Notes: generated by a model not told the origin, from the sequence alone. Positions 1 through 10,837 are shown, numbered from the stretch's first letter. The stretch: DNA of 64,000 nt from Euclidia mi (GCA_944739405.2 OX123199.2:6375898-6439897), one strand, 5' to 3'. Program-made: numbers and translations.

Positions 1-690
1 TTCAAGAATCTGGAAATTGATAGAAAGGACAGACAATAAAACTAAGGCAAATTTTAAACACCAAGACTATTATTATTATGCACACTGACCTTCTAAACTA
101 ATTGATTTTCCTTTACTGACATCATTCATGTTAGTTTAAATAGATAAACATTTTATATACTTTCTTTTTAGTTTATAGAATGGTATGAGATTATGGGTTT
201 CAATCGCAATATTATTTCGTTATTTGTTCATCAAAGCTATATCTGCTGGTCTTAAATTCACTACGAGTCCAATGAATCGCAGATATTCGTGTATTTTTTG
301 TTCAAGTCAACGGTGCAAGTTTGATATTATGTAAAGGCTGTATAAATTTGGCCGTAGTAATTCTAAAAAATATTGTATCTAAAAAATCTTGTATCTGTTC
401 AGGGACGTCTGTCGCAGTGGCGTCAGAACAGACTGATCGATCTCAGAGCTAACCAACGTCGCTCTAGTACAGAAAGCTGAGAAATTATATAAGGGCATTG
501 TCTGTAAATGTTAGTGTAGGACAATATTATTCAACAATTGATACAATAAGTTATTCTTCTACGCTAAATTATATGACAAATATAAAATATATTTATAACT
601 GTACGTGTGGTTTAGGAATTTGCATCTCTCCAATATAAAGGGAGGTACCTACCTTTCGTAAAGTTTATTTTATTTTAATAAAAATTATAA
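1..690. other. Unassigned AT-rich DNA
   Basis: No coding region or repeat recognised. Around 400-560 there is a less AT-rich patch with a TATATAAGG box near 488, which could be the remains of an LTR or a promoter. I found no matching second copy or clear TG...CA boundaries, so I leave it unassigned. Confidence 0.3.
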
Positions 691-700
691 AGGTAGGTTT

Positions 701-1079
701 TATTAGAAAACGAAAAAACAATTTAAAAAAATGCTAGTAAAGAGAAAGTCTCGATGCAAAAGGCACAGGAGAAAAGCATTCTTAGTTACATTGTTGTTTT
801 TATGGCTTTGTTGGTAAAAGGATAAAATGTTATGAAATGCCTTACGATCGCTTAATGGAAAACGTTTTATTCACAAGTATTGAGATTTGTTATGATAATC
901 CTTTTGGCATTGGTTCGACTGACAAATTGTTTACGGAAAACTCGTTTTAAAATCTACAGGAAAAAGATACACCTTTATTTGAACCAGTTTTTAAAGAAAC
1001 ATTGACAGAGTGTACGAGATGTTTTAGTATAGCACTAGACTTTATGCTTATTTCGTTTTAAAATACAAAACTTCTAAAT
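701..1079 (+). repeat. Tandem duplication, copy 1
   Basis: This segment matches 1200-1652 closely over its whole length, from TATTAGAAAAC to AAACTTCTAAAT. It lacks about 65 bp that copy 2 has (about 1417-1481) and carries small indels, so its reading frame is broken relative to copy 2. It ends directly at a perfect hairpin (1080-1170). I do not recognise the sequence family. Confidence 0.8.
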
Positions 1080-1170
1080 TGCAAAGATCACAGAGATTCT
1101 TGCATCTAAAAACAGTTAAAATCACTAGGATTTTAACTGTTTTAAAGCAAGAATCTCTGTGATCTTTGCA
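1080..1170. repeat. Perfect hairpin between the tandem copies
   Basis: A perfect 24-bp outer inverted repeat (1080-1103 with 1147-1170, beginning TGCAAAGATCACAG) encloses a second 13-bp inverted repeat (1111-1123 with 1129-1141). The 5-nt centre is ACTAG. It lies between the two copies of the 701-1652 duplication, which suggests both arose in one replication or repair event. Confidence 0.9.
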
Positions 1171-1199
1171 ATCGGAGAGGTATTCGAAAAAGTGGGTAT

Positions 1200-1652
1200 T
1201 ATTAGAAAACAAAAGCATAATAAATAAAAAATGCTAGTAAAAAGAATGTCTCGATGCAAAAACACAGGAGAAAAAGAATTATTAGTTACATTGCTGTGTT
1301 TTTATGGCTCTGTTGGTAAAAGGATAAAATGTTACGAAATGCCTTACGATCGGTTTATGGAAAACGTTTTATTCACAAGTAATGAGATTTATTATAATAA
1401 TCCTATTGGCATTGCTTGTTAAAATGCATGCTAACTCAATTAGAGTCCTTCGTAAAAGAGTTACAGGCACCAGTGAATAAGGTTCGACTGACAAATTATT
1501 TACGGAATCCTCGTTTTAAAATCTACGGCCAAAAGATACACTTTTATTTGAACCAGTTTCTTAAGAAAAATTGACAGAGTGTACGAGATGTTTTAATATT
1601 GCACTAGACTTTATGCTTATTTAGTTTTAAAATATAAAACTTCTAAATAAGC
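1200..1652 (+). repeat. Tandem duplication, copy 2
   Basis: Second, longer copy of the 701-1079 segment. It has an ATG-initiated 63-codon open frame (1231-1422) with no family I recognise; downstream codons in other frames also look protein-like but are interrupted. It may be a relic of an unidentified coding element. The open frame alone is weak evidence for a gene. Confidence 0.7.
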
Positions 1653-1804
1653 TTTGCAGTGGTAATAAGAGATCCGCAAGAGCTGTGTACACCAAACCCT
1701 TATTTGTATTTGCAAAGCTATCAGAAGAGATAGAAAGTAAAAAGATATGATAGAAAATATTCGTATTTCTATTGATGTAACGGGTCTATATCGCGTAATA
1801 TAAT

Positions 1805-2035
1805 TATTTTATATTAAATGGAAATCTATATAAAAAGTCGTCCTTGCGTTACTGACAGACAAGCTACAGCCAAAACTATTAGGCGCAAGATGCTGAAATT
1901 TGGCATGTATTATGTGCTCCTTAGGGCCCGTAGGGATGCACTTAGAAGGCATTTCCCCAAAAAAAATAAAAGAAAAATGTGCAGGCGTAACCGCGGGCAT
2001 CCGTGCCTTATATGTATTTTTCGGGAAAACTGATC
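1805..2035 (+). mobile_element. Degenerate short Helitron-like element (CCTTGCGTTACTGAC family)
   Basis: Shares CCTTGCGTTACTGAC, the GCTGAAATTTGGCATGTAT block and a GCAGGCGTA end with the better copies at 25070-25272 and 25468-25673. Both termini are eroded here. The short open frames across it are shadows of the repeat. Confidence 0.65.
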
Positions 2036-2099
2036 TATATTTGAAATGATAAATCACTTGTAACATTGACATGTTTATAGGCATTTTAAAACAGCAACT

Positions 2100-2180
2100 A
2101 AATTGCACGAACGACTGGTCAAACGACCGCCTTGATGTGTAGCACTCAGCGTTATGAGTTCGATCCCCGTGTGGATACAC
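2100..2180 (+). mobile_element. tRNA-like SINE head fragment
   Basis: Resembles the head of SINE-A: an ACCGCCTTG block followed by a box B-like GAGTTCGATCCCC. The body is missing. Confidence 0.4.
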
Positions 2181-2285
2181 AGTATGTTGTTACTAATATA
2201 GCCGTTCTACAGATTTGAGGTATGTCCAGTACGAGAGTAGCTTTCAAAACAATATTATAAGCGTAAAAGTATGTTTGCTTGTGCG

Positions 2286-2399
2286 TCTTTCTTTGACGTG
2301 GTAACGAAATTAGATAGTTAGGAAGCTTGAGAGTGACATAGGCTTCCTCTTACCACGATAAACGAGTCCCATTTAGGCAAAACCGCAGGCGAAATCTAG
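2286..2399 (+). mobile_element. Helitron-like 3' end
   Basis: The segment ends GCAGGCGAAATCTAG followed by T, the CTRR+T terminus expected of a Helitron. No matching 5' end was found upstream. Confidence 0.45.
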
Positions 2400-2858
2400 T
2401 TCACATAAAGACACAAGATTGTTGAGAGAATTAAAATGAAAGTTTGTTATGTAGGCAGAATTTTATGGGCAGATCATAAATGTTGGAGAATCTCTTTTGA
2501 AATTTATTCCCTAAGCAAGTAAATTAATAATTTCTTTGTAGAGGCCAGACGGGAGACTAATTTAAGTATCTTGAACAGTTCTACCTCACCTTGAGTGTTG
2601 AAGGATCAAATGTCGCACTAGACATGAAATTTGTTTAATACATAGATCGCTGCTCTCCATCAGACGTTTGTTGTGTCTGATTTTACGAAGTTTATAAAGT
2701 TTCTAGATCTTAAGCGTTTGTTTTAAGTTTTTAGAAAGTAACACTAGGCTTTGTAATAATTTTACGAACCTATAGGCTGACTTCTTTTTACATAGTATTG
2801 GTATGTATTGTTAAACAATTCGTTTAAAGATATTTGACCCTCGAGAATTATTATATCA
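2400..2858. other. Unassigned AT-rich DNA
   Basis: No open frame, repeat or known terminus seen between the Helitron-like end at 2399 and the next Helitron. Confidence 0.4.
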
Positions 2859-4468
2859 CTAGCTGACCCAGCGAACTTCGTATCGCCTTTTTAAGAGTTT
2901 TTATTGAATTCCCATTTTTCCAAGCCCCTTTTCCATTGACTCATATCAACTTTAGAAATATCCCATCCGCCATTTTTGATTTCCTACCCACCATCTTTGA
3001 TCATGAAATAGATGTTGTATTTGGCTTCACCATCCCTTAAATCATCCGAGACGATACCCATATTGATTTTTTCAATGTTTCCCATCCGCCATCTTTGATT
3101 TCCCATCCGCCATCTTGAATCACGAATCAGATGTTGTATTTGGATTCCCCATCCCTTTAAACATCGGAGACGATACACATATTAATTTTAAAAAAATCCC
3201 ATCCGCCATCTTTGATCACGAAATAGATTGTGTTTTTGAATTCCCCATTCCTTAATATATCGGAGCCAATACCCATATATCGACTTTAAAAAAATCCCGT
3301 CCGCCATCTTTGATCACGAAATAGATGTTGTATTTGGATTCTCCATCCCTTAAGTCTACAGAGACGATACCCATATTGATTTTTTAAATTTTTCCCATCC
3401 GCCATCTTTGATTTCCCATCCGCCATCTTGAATCACGAAATAGATGTTGTATTTGGATTGGCCATCCCTTTAAACATCGGAGACGACAGCCATATTGATT
3501 TAAAAAAAGAAAACCTATCCGCCATCTTTAATCACGAAATAGACGGTGTTTTTGAATTCCTCATTCCTTAAAATATCGCAGCCGATACCCATATCGACTT
3601 TAAAAACAATCCCGTCCGCCATCTTTGATTTCCTATCCGCCATCTTTGATCACGAAATAGATGTTGTTTTTGGATTCTCCATCTCTTAAATCATCAGAGA
3701 CGATACCCATGTTGATATTTAAAAATTTTCCCATCCGCCATCTTTGATTTCCCATCCACCATCTTGAATCACAAAACAGATGTTGTATTTGGATTCCCCA
3801 TCCCTTTTAACATCGCAGACGATACCAATATTGACTTTTTTAAATTTTCCCATCCGCCACCTTTGATTTCCCATCCGCCATCTTTGATCACGAAATAGAT
3901 GTTGTATTTCGATTCCCCACCCCTTAAAATATCGAAGGCGATACCCATGTTGATTTTTTAAATTTTCTCATCCGCCGTCTTTGATTTCCAGTCCGCCATC
4001 TTGGATTACTAAATAAATTTCATATTATTAATCAGCGTCCCATAAATCTCGAAAACGATATAGACTGTATCCTATTCGTTTAACCTTTTTTTGCCTTTGA
4101 ACCAACTGCCCCCCCCCCCCTTTCGTTTGACCATTTTATTATTTTTGTTTGGTCCCTAAAACTTGTGGCGTAATTTTATATAGCCTATAAGCCTGCCGGA
4201 ATAATTGGGCTATCATAGGCAATAACAATTTTAAAATCCGACTGCTAGTTCCTGAGATAGCCGACATTATCTTTTAGCCCTTTTCGCCTTTTGCCCGGCT
4301 CCAAAGCGTCGAAGCGTTATGTTATATAGCCTATAGCCTTCCGGAATAACTGGGCTATCGTATACAAAAATAATTTTTCAGATCCGACCGGTGGGTGGTA
4401 TTTCCTGAGATTAGCGCGTTCAAACAAACAAACAAACAAACTCTTCCGCTTTATTTTATTAGTATAGA
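2859..4468 (-). mobile_element. Non-autonomous Helitron with internal tandem array
   Basis: Read on the minus strand, the element starts TCTATACTAATAAAAT at 4468, runs through a (GTTT)n stretch and ends GGGTCAGCTAG at 2859. It is flanked by A (2858) and T (4469), the A|T target typical of Helitrons. No Rep or helicase coding remains; two thirds of the interior is a tandem array. The 5' end resembles the lepidopteran Helitron-like families often linked to microsatellites. Confidence 0.88.
2945..4010. repeat. Minisatellite-like array inside a Helitron
   Basis: About nine units built on CCATCCGCCATCTTTGAT, CACGAAATAGATGTTG and ATCGGAGACGATACCC. The AGATGTTG block recurs near 3009, 3128, 3224, 3321, 3440, 3537, 3657, 3779 and 3897, giving two spacings, about 97 and about 119 bp. 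The longer units carry an extra CCATCCGCCATCTTG block. Units are diverged, so the array is not recent. Confidence 0.9.
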
Positions 4469-4699
4469 TTAAGTCGGGATTATCAATGGGTCTCTTCTGA
4501 CATGAAGCCCGCTGGGCGGCAGCACTGAGACTTTAGGTCCGGAAACCTGTCAAAACTGCCATCAAACAAAGAAGTAGGTATATCAACGCGCACGCGAATT
4601 TGAACTTTATGCAGCAGTAATAAATTACAAATTGACTCTACGTTTTAGTTAGACAACGTTTGTATGGGAAAAAGAAAAGGGCTGTTTTTAGGGATTTTC
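4469..4699. other. Unassigned DNA
   Basis: Moderately GC-balanced sequence between two Helitron boundaries. No family or frame recognised. Confidence 0.35.
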
Positions 4700-4843
4700 A
4701 GGCAATTATTAGATTTTTCTCGCCGTAAAAACCATCTTTGAACTTCAACGAACATTATAAAAAAATAATTGGCTAAATTGGTCCAGGCGTTTTTGAGTTA
4801 TGCGCTTACCAACACATTTTGCGATTCATTTTTATATTATAGA
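4700..4843 (-). mobile_element. Helitron 5'-terminal segment
   Basis: On the minus strand the segment begins TCTATAATATAAAAATGAAT at 4843, a lepidopteran Helitron-type 5' end. The block GCGCTTACCAACACA is shared with 8190-8220. The next Helitron's 3' CTAG starts at 4844, so the termini abut exactly. Confidence 0.7.
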
Positions 4844-4999
4844 CTAGCTTTTGCCCGCGGCTTCGCTCACGTTAAATTCGGGGTAACACAAAACTCCTTC
4901 ATCGTCCGATAGTAATTTTCGTTTTGATTCTAGTCATAGGGACTGATAAGAAATCCGCAAGAAGTATTTAAAACATTTCTGTAAACAGTATTTTTAGAG

Positions 5000-5575
5000 T
5001 TCCGTAGTCAAAAATGGCTAAACACGGAATCCTTATAGACGCGCTATGTCCGTCAGTTCGTATGTCACAATTATGCCGAAACTATTCAGTTTACACATGT
5101 GAAAATTGGTAGGTAGACGTATTCTGTGAACCACTTTACGACGTCTTAGAAAATAAAAATATTGAATATTAAGGATATATAAGATAATTTCTTCATACAT
5201 GGAACTGATGTGGAAAATGGGTCGTTAAAAATTACTTTGAGGTTCCTAAAACCATTGTTTCTCAAAGTCAATCGTTTGAAAGATATACGGTTCCGGAAAG
5301 TGGTGAAATGGGTGAGGGTCCCTCTAACTTTTAAAGTAAGAGAGTGACAAATCTATAAAAAATATATGCTGTAGATCGTTATAAAAACTTCCAATGAAAA
5401 TTGGTTTGAACGATATATAGTCAGCGGTTTTTGAAATAAAGCACATCTTAAAAACTGCAAATATAGCTTTGTCGTTTATACAAATACTATACTACTATAA
5501 TAGTTAGTCGAAGATAATGGCTATGGTAAGTGGATACCTCGACTACGGAACCCTTCATGAGCGAGTCTGACTCGC
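5000..5575. mobile_element. TTCCGTAGTC...GACTACGGAA MITE-like element
   Basis: Begins AGAGTTCCGTAGTC and ends GACTACGGAACCC followed by a GCGAGTCTGACTCGC block. Interior blocks such as GAAACTATTCAGTTTACACA also occur at 15120-15695, and related blocks at 62385-62935. It interrupts the Helitron just after the helicase remnant. The wider family, with GTTCCGTACC ends, is at 16426-16930. Confidence 0.75.
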
Positions 5576-5595
5576 AATAGTGAATAGCTTTTATA

Positions 5596-5841
5596 ATGTT
5601 TCATCCTTGGTGTTACTTGTAGCCGTTTGCCATTACAAAGCTTTAGTGCATTAAGATTCCGCATTAACAGGACTGGAACACCAGCATTCGGTCTCAAGTT
5701 GCGTGAAGGTACTCCTGATAATTGTAAGTAGTTCAGAAACTCTATAGGGTACCTTGAAGTAACTTGGTCAGAATTCATGACATTATCTACCAAAAGGTGC
5801 TCAACAACATCACTTTGCATACAGTCAAATGTCAAAGCCAT
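5596..5841 (-). pseudogene. Helitron Pif1-type helicase, C-terminal remnant
   Basis: The minus-strand frame keeps recognisable helicase C-terminal landmarks: YPIEFLN, then GVPVLLMRNLN and LCNGKRL. These match the same region of the helicase relics at 28163-28465 and 43958-44260. The frame then runs into the neighbouring MITE, so its last 25 or so residues are not native. Walker A and B motifs and the Rep domain are absent; it is inactive. Confidence 0.85.
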
Positions 5842-6302
5842 GGTCTGCTATATCTCTAGACACACTTTCGCATCAATGAGTAGAGAAGATAGGTTCAGCC
5901 GGTTAAGCGTGAAATCGGTATATACATACATAGGTACACATCAAAAGCTGTTACAATAATTATTAGTTTATATCTGTAAGCGAACGAAGTAATGACAGTG
6001 CATCATAGGACAATGTATAATGTGACAGTACACATACGATAACACATATAGCGCAAGCGTTCTTACTGTCAATAGGTAGTAGGTTTGTCTCTACGAACTG
6101 CGATCCTCTCTAAAATCCCTCCCAGATTATTTTTTGCAGCTAATTGTATCCTATGTGTTTTTCCTGGTTCTGAGCTACCTCACCACCAATTTTCAGCCAA
6201 ATCGGTTATGCCATTCTTGAGTTATAAATAGTGTAACTAACACGACTTTCTCTTATATATATGTATAGATTATATAAAACATATCATTAGAGAATTTCTT
6301 TT

Positions 6303-6415
6303 TTTTTATAGAATCACGCCTGTATCCCCGAGGGGGTAGGCAGAGGTGTAATATTACACCCACATTTCGCCTTGAATTTTTAGGTCCCGTGTAATAGGGG
6401 GCGCGCCTATTGCCT
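6303..6415 (-). mobile_element. SINE-B tail fragment
   Basis: Minus-strand SINE-B tail with the GGGGATACAGGCGTGA end and the GTGTAATATTACACC block. It interrupts helicase sequence: the relic at 6413-6546 stops where the SINE starts. Confidence 0.8.
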
Positions 6416-6546
6416 AATTTCTTTATACACAACATTATCTGTTTTACCACCTTCACATAGAACATGTAAATTATTTTTACCGCTTACTCGTGAACATGCC
6501 ACATATAACTGACCATGTGAAAAACAACATGTTGGGGAGTCGATTC
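6413..6546 (-). pseudogene. Helitron helicase motif VI remnant
   Basis: Reading the minus strand gives CCFSHGQLYVACSRV followed by GKTDNVVYKE, the highly conserved last block of Helitron Pif1-type helicases. Only about 40 codons survive and no start is present. It lies just outside the 5' end of the 4844-6269 Helitron, so it may belong to an older copy. Confidence 0.85.
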
Positions 6547-6759
6547 CAGCTGTTTCTAGTCTGTCCCTGCGATTTATTTAGAAAATACACACAGGGCTAC
6601 GAATATCCAGCCCTGCCGAAAGTAAGATAGCCCCTTTGAGTTACTCAAGAGGTATCTGAATTCAGGCCTCAGTCTCCCACCCACGGATTCCCACGTACGT
6701 GAGGTGTGGGAATTTGGGTATAATGAGTCACCTGTATAAGTACAGAACACGATCGAACG

Positions 6760-6901
6760 AAAGAAACAGACAGACAGACATAAATTCTAAAAATTATCAA
6801 GTATTGCTTTTTAGCATTTTCCTAGTTTTTTTTAGCTAATTTTCGTCAAAATATCTTTAATGTACAAATTTTTCACCTCTACAGTTTTATTAAAGTGTAG
6901 A
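6760..6901 (-). mobile_element. Helitron 5' end, copy 1 of a direct pair
   Basis: Nearly identical to 7375-7511: (CAGA)n, then TTCTAAAAATTATCAAG, ending at TCTACACTTTAATAAAAC read on the minus strand. A T follows at 6902. Confidence 0.75.
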
Positions 6902-7160
6902 TAGATACTTGTAATAAATTTTGACACAGAAACTTTTTATTTATGAAAGTGCCGAATATTATACTCTATTATTTTTTTAATAACAGAAAGATACCCGACA
7001 CATAATTATTGTCTTTTTTGCAAGAAACATTTATTTTGCTAGAAAATTATTTGAAAATAGTGACATCTATCTATCGGTCGGTAAATAGCCATAAAGCACT
7101 TTGAAGGTTCCTATTTAGACTAACTATACTTTTACTAACAAACTTATAATGATCATAGAT
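6902..7160. other. Unassigned AT-rich DNA
   Basis: Spacer between the two related Helitron 5' ends; no feature recognised. Confidence 0.35.
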
Positions 7161-7511
7161 GGCACTACATATAACCAGTTTTGGATGGTCCCTGTTTTGT
7201 TTGGGACTACGTACAAAGAAGAGGTCAAGCTGTACACCAAAAACCACTCAACCGATTGTGATGTAACATATACTATTTTATAGGTTTGAGTATCCTTTGT
7301 ACATAAGTGTAAGTTTTATTGAAATCAATTTCGCCATTTTAGAGATCTTTAGCAATATAGGGAAAGACGTCGGACAGACAGACAGACATAAATTCTAAAA
7401 ATTATCAAGTATTGCTTTTTAGCATTTTCCTAGATTTTTTAGCTAATTTTCGTCAAAATATCTTTAATGTACAGACTTTTTCACCTCTACAGTTTTATTA
7501 TAGTATATAGA
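7161..7511 (-). mobile_element. Helitron 5' end, copy 2 of a direct pair
   Basis: The minus-strand 5' terminus TCTATATACTATAATAAAAC is at 7511, followed by T. The interior has the CAACCGATTGTGATG-type block and a (CAGA)n stretch. The 3' boundary is not clear. Confidence 0.65.
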
Positions 7512-7631
7512 TTTTTATATTATAGATTGTATGGTTTAGTTTTGATAATGCGATGACTTACTACCTAACCTACACACGCACACTGACAACATGTGGCACA
7601 TCTAGGCAGATACATATATACATCATCATTG

Positions 7632-7845
7632 ACTGCACGGTTGGCGTAGTGGTTTAAGCGGCCGCCTCACCGCTCCACGCTGCGCCGAGTGTAGTGGGTT
7701 CGATTCCTACATGAGGCAACACTTTGTGTGATTTATAAATTGTTGGCTGAAGTCTGGGTGTTTATTGTGTCCGTTAGTTTTATGTTTGTAAAGTCACCCG
7801 CGACACAGGATTTAGTACTAGTGCGGGAGTTGTCTTTTAAAAAAT
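7632..7845 (+). mobile_element. SINE-A, near full length
   Basis: tRNA-like head TTGGCGTAGTGGTTTAAG (box A-like) and box B GGTTCGATTCC, then body blocks ACACTTTGTGTGAT and GACACAGGATTTAGT and a terminal A-rich run. This is the best copy of SINE-A in the window. Confidence 0.88.
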
Positions 7846-7849
7846 ATAA

Positions 7850-8000
7850 ATAATCATCCTAACTTTATCCAGGTTGCATCCAAGACCTTAGTGTTGGAGC
7901 TCGAGCTCGGCCTTTTTGTGTAGCTACATTTACCAAAATATTAACTTTTCACAGATTAACTGCGGTCTGACTCACAAAACTTGAAGATATAGCAATATAC
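7850..8000 (-). mobile_element. SINE-G tail fragment
   Basis: The reverse complement reads GTCAGACCGCAGTTAATC ... GCAACCTGGATAAAGTTAGG, matching the 3' part of the SINE-G at 10262-10640. Confidence 0.6.
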
Positions 8001-8047
8001 CATGGATGTCGGAACGATTTTATTACACACATTTTTTTATTAACCAC

Positions 8048-8240
8048 TAGCTGACCCGGCGAACTCTGTGCCGCCAAACAGTCGCTTCTTATTTTTTACT
8101 TTTATTTTTTATTTACTCGCTAGAACCATCCTCGTACTTCAAGGAATATTATAAAGAAGAATAAGCGTAATCGGTTCAGCTGCTCTCGAGATTTGCGCTT
8201 AGCAACACACTCAGCGATTCATTTTATCCAAGCGTCTCTG
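8048..8240 (-). mobile_element. Helitron 3' end
   Basis: Begins CTAGCTGACCCGGCGAAC after an A, i.e. a minus-strand 3' end of the same type as 2859. It continues to a block shared with 4720-4835 (AATATTATAAAGAA). The 5' terminus is lost. Confidence 0.75.
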
Positions 8241-8500
8241 TCCTGTGCCAGTTTGCTATTATAATACACGAATATTCAGCAATAAAAATAATTTTGACAA
8301 TTCACGCTACAGTCCGAAAAAATAATTTAGTCATGGAGAGATAGGTATTAGGCTTTGTCAATTGGGATAAGCGTCATCTGCTATCACGTACTACACCTGA
8401 CGCCATTATGTATGACATTGATTTCATATACTGTTGACGTATTATTTAAAAGTTAAAAAATTTGCTCCGTGTTGAAGTTGATATTCTGTCATAGCTCGTT
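8241..8500. other. Unassigned AT-rich DNA
   Basis: No feature recognised. Confidence 0.3.
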
Positions 8501-8504
8501 CAAC

Positions 8505-8592
8505 TAGAAAACGACCTCGGGCTCAAAGGCGTGTAACTCTTGCGGGAACGACTTACGCAACCGGGAAAACGGTAGGACAATGGTGACAAGTT
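8505..8592 (+). mobile_element. SINE-G tail fragment
   Basis: Contains GCAACCGGGAAAACGGTAGG followed by ACAATGGTGA, the 3' end of SINE-G. Confidence 0.55.
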
Positions 8593-8627
8593 AATAAATT
8601 TAAATACCTTCTTTAATGTGCAATCTT

Positions 8628-8880
8628 TTCGTGTGAGTATGTGGCCAACTCTAGTGTCAGAGCTTTCAGACCGCCTTAAGGTCTCCGACATGGCCTAACG
8701 AACCTTGGCCTGATGTGTAATGAGGCGAGGCTACTGTATTAATTATTCTAACACTATCCCGGTTGCATCCGTTACATTTCGCCTTGTCGCCGCTATCCGC
8801 CTTCTTGTCCAAGTATATATGACTGAATGTTAGCTTTTCCACAGACCAATTACCGTCTGACCTTCGCAACATTAGGGTTA
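8628..8880 (-). mobile_element. SINE tail pair (SINE-G and 5S-type)
   Basis: Read on the minus strand: a SINE-G tail (GCAACCGGGATAGTGTTAG) followed by GGCGGTCTGAAAGCTCTGAC and a CACACGAAAA end. The latter is the 3' part of the 5S-like SINE at 52265-52590. The two open frames across it are repeat shadows. Confidence 0.65.
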
Positions 8881-9217
8881 CTCTGAGATAGTGATATTCT
8901 ATACTGTTTCCCTATAGCGACGAGACAAGTATTTTTAGATATTAAGGGTTTGAACTAGCAATCTAATTGTAGAGAATTGCCAATGAAATGTTAAATGACT
9001 TCTATTGCCGGTGATTATTTATTTTGCTTTGAGAACTTAAAACTTTAAGACAAGATTTTTTGTATAAGTACCTATTCTTCTTTTTAAAAAGATTTTTAAA
9101 ATTTAATAACATTTTCGTACTTTAAGTAGGTATACTAAAATAGCAAAACATATAATTGAAATATGTGTAATTGTGATGTTTTATTTTGTTTTGTCCAAGC
9201 ATAAATTTATATACCTA
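8881..9217. other. Unassigned AT-rich DNA
   Basis: Very AT-rich; no feature recognised. Confidence 0.35.
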
Positions 9218-9820
9218 CTAGCTTTTACCCGCGGCTTCGCTCGTGTAAATTCGGGGTTCTCTAGTTATAGTAGTTATAGTATATCATCTATGTTCGGGGT
9301 AAGAAATATAAGTGCAAAAAGTATTTACACATACAAACTATGTACTAAGACTTAGTAGTACTCAAAATGGTATCCGGTATCAGTGACGTTTCGCTAGAGT
9401 GGCCATTATGGCGACTACGATTTGTCTGTCAGGACCATTAGAATTTAACAAAATACTCGACAATCCGAATTTTGCGGATATATGTTGTCGACTCGAATTC
9501 TTTATTTTTTAATGTTTTATTATTCAGGTAAGGTTTCAATCAAGTCTACCGTACCCCTTGACGAAATTATTAATATAGATTTGACACTGCGATGGTACCG
9601 CAGTCTGTCGGTTCCAGTGTGAAACATTCCAAAATCAACATCAAACAAAACTTACAAATTAAAAATTAACTAATAAAACATTTTCAGTGGACTAAATTGT
9701 GAATCTAAACCATACTCAAGTCCCCTTGAACACACAAAAAAATTTCATCAAAATCGGTCCAGTCGTTTAGAAGGAGTTCAGTGACATACACACGCACCAA
9801 AGAAATATATATTATAAAGA
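9218..9820 (-). mobile_element. Non-autonomous Helitron
   Basis: The minus-strand 5' end TCTTTATAATATATATTTC is at 9820, with the common AAACGACTGGACCGATTTTG block after it. The 3' end GCCGCGGGTAAAAGCTAG is at 9218. A (9217) and T (9821) flank it. No coding sequence remains. Confidence 0.85.
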
Positions 9821-9934
9821 TATGAATATTTATATGAGTGCAAAGCAAAAACATTGTCACTATCATCAGTGTGGTCCTTACCCTATTGCAATTCAAGGCT
9901 AGAATACCTAGAAGCATGTGTGAAAAAATTTGTA

Positions 9935-10055
9935 GACTCGATTTCGATTTTGTTAAGTTAGATGTTAGAGTAGATTATTTAGTAAAGTGGATACGGGCTC
10001 TAAGGCCATAGTTTTGGAAGCAACCGGGATAACGTTAGGACGATGATGATGTAAA
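9935..10055 (+). mobile_element. SINE-G tail fragment
   Basis: Contains GCAACCGGGATAACGTTAGG then ACGATGATGATG, the end of SINE-G. Confidence 0.6.
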
Positions 10056-10099
10056 TAGTTGGTAATGCAAAAAAAAAACCTATTACATACATACATACA

Positions 10100-10205
10100 T
10101 ACATAGACTCACGTCTGTTTCCCCGAAGGGGTAGGCAGAGGCATATTAAACGCCCTAACTAAACCTATTAACGCTGATTTTTCGCGGGTTGAACCACGAG
10201 GCGAT
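10100..10205 (-). mobile_element. SINE-B/C tail fragment
   Basis: Minus-strand tail: CCCCTTCGGGGAAACAG with AGACTCACG at the end; the rest of the SINE is missing. Preceded by (CATA)n. Confidence 0.7.
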
Positions 10206-10261
10206 GTTAATCATTAAGTGATATTTTTACTAACGAAATGACTTAATTATTTATCAGTATC

Positions 10262-10640
10262 TATTTACAGCGATAAAGTGGAGATACCAACAGACTGCCA
10301 TGCAGAGGGTATCGGGTTCGAATCCACGGCGCGCACCAATGACTTTTCGGAGTTATGTGCGTATTGAATTGTTAATTATCGCTTGTCCCGTGCCTCGGAG
10401 AGCATGTTAAGCCGTCGGTCACGGCTGTCATGAAGATCTTTGACAGTCGTTATAGGGCGTCAGTACCTTCTAAATAAACTGACACTAGTCTAAACCATGG
10501 AATATGGCTATCCCTTCGAGTTGCGGCGGTTAGACAGGCAGTCACTCTGTGGAAACGCTAATATTCAGCCAAATCCGGTTAGACTAGTAAGTGAACCCCA
10601 GATTGAAGCTGGGATAACGCTAGGAGGATGATGAGTATCT
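10262..10640 (+). mobile_element. SINE-G, near full length
   Basis: tRNA-like head with box B GGGTTCGAATCC, middle block CTCGGAGAGCATGTTAAGCC, then AAATAAACTGACACTAG, and 3' end GGGATAACGCTAGGAGGATG. Reference copy for the fragments elsewhere in the window. Confidence 0.8.
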
Positions 10641-10837
10641 ATTTACAAAACAGTTTATTTATAAAAACAGAGCTCTTTATATTTTTTCCTGACTGCCAAA
10701 AATATCTTTCAGAATAATTACATTCTTATTTGCCTGTAATTGTAATGTTTCTTGTTTTGGAAAAGGTCATTGGAATAATAAATAAACAAGTTTCAAACCA
10801 TGAATGAGTTGGTATAGAATATTTCGACTTCACATTG

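Larger units (their letters stand above)
4844..6269 (-). mobile_element. Helitron with helicase remnant and passenger MITE
   Basis: The minus-strand 5' end is TCTATACATATATATAAG at 6269, and the 3' end is GCCGCGGGCAAAAGCTAG at 4844. Flanks are A (4843) and T (6270). Only the C-terminal part of the Pif1-type helicase is left (5596-5841). A TTCCGTAGTC-type MITE (about 5000-5575) sits inside. A shortened relative lies at 14972-15716 with the same MITE in the same place. Confidence 0.88.

Noticed and set aside
2945..4010. CRISPR-like array of repeats
   Set aside because: Units are 97-119 bp, diverged throughout, with no short unique spacers, and lie inside a eukaryotic Helitron.
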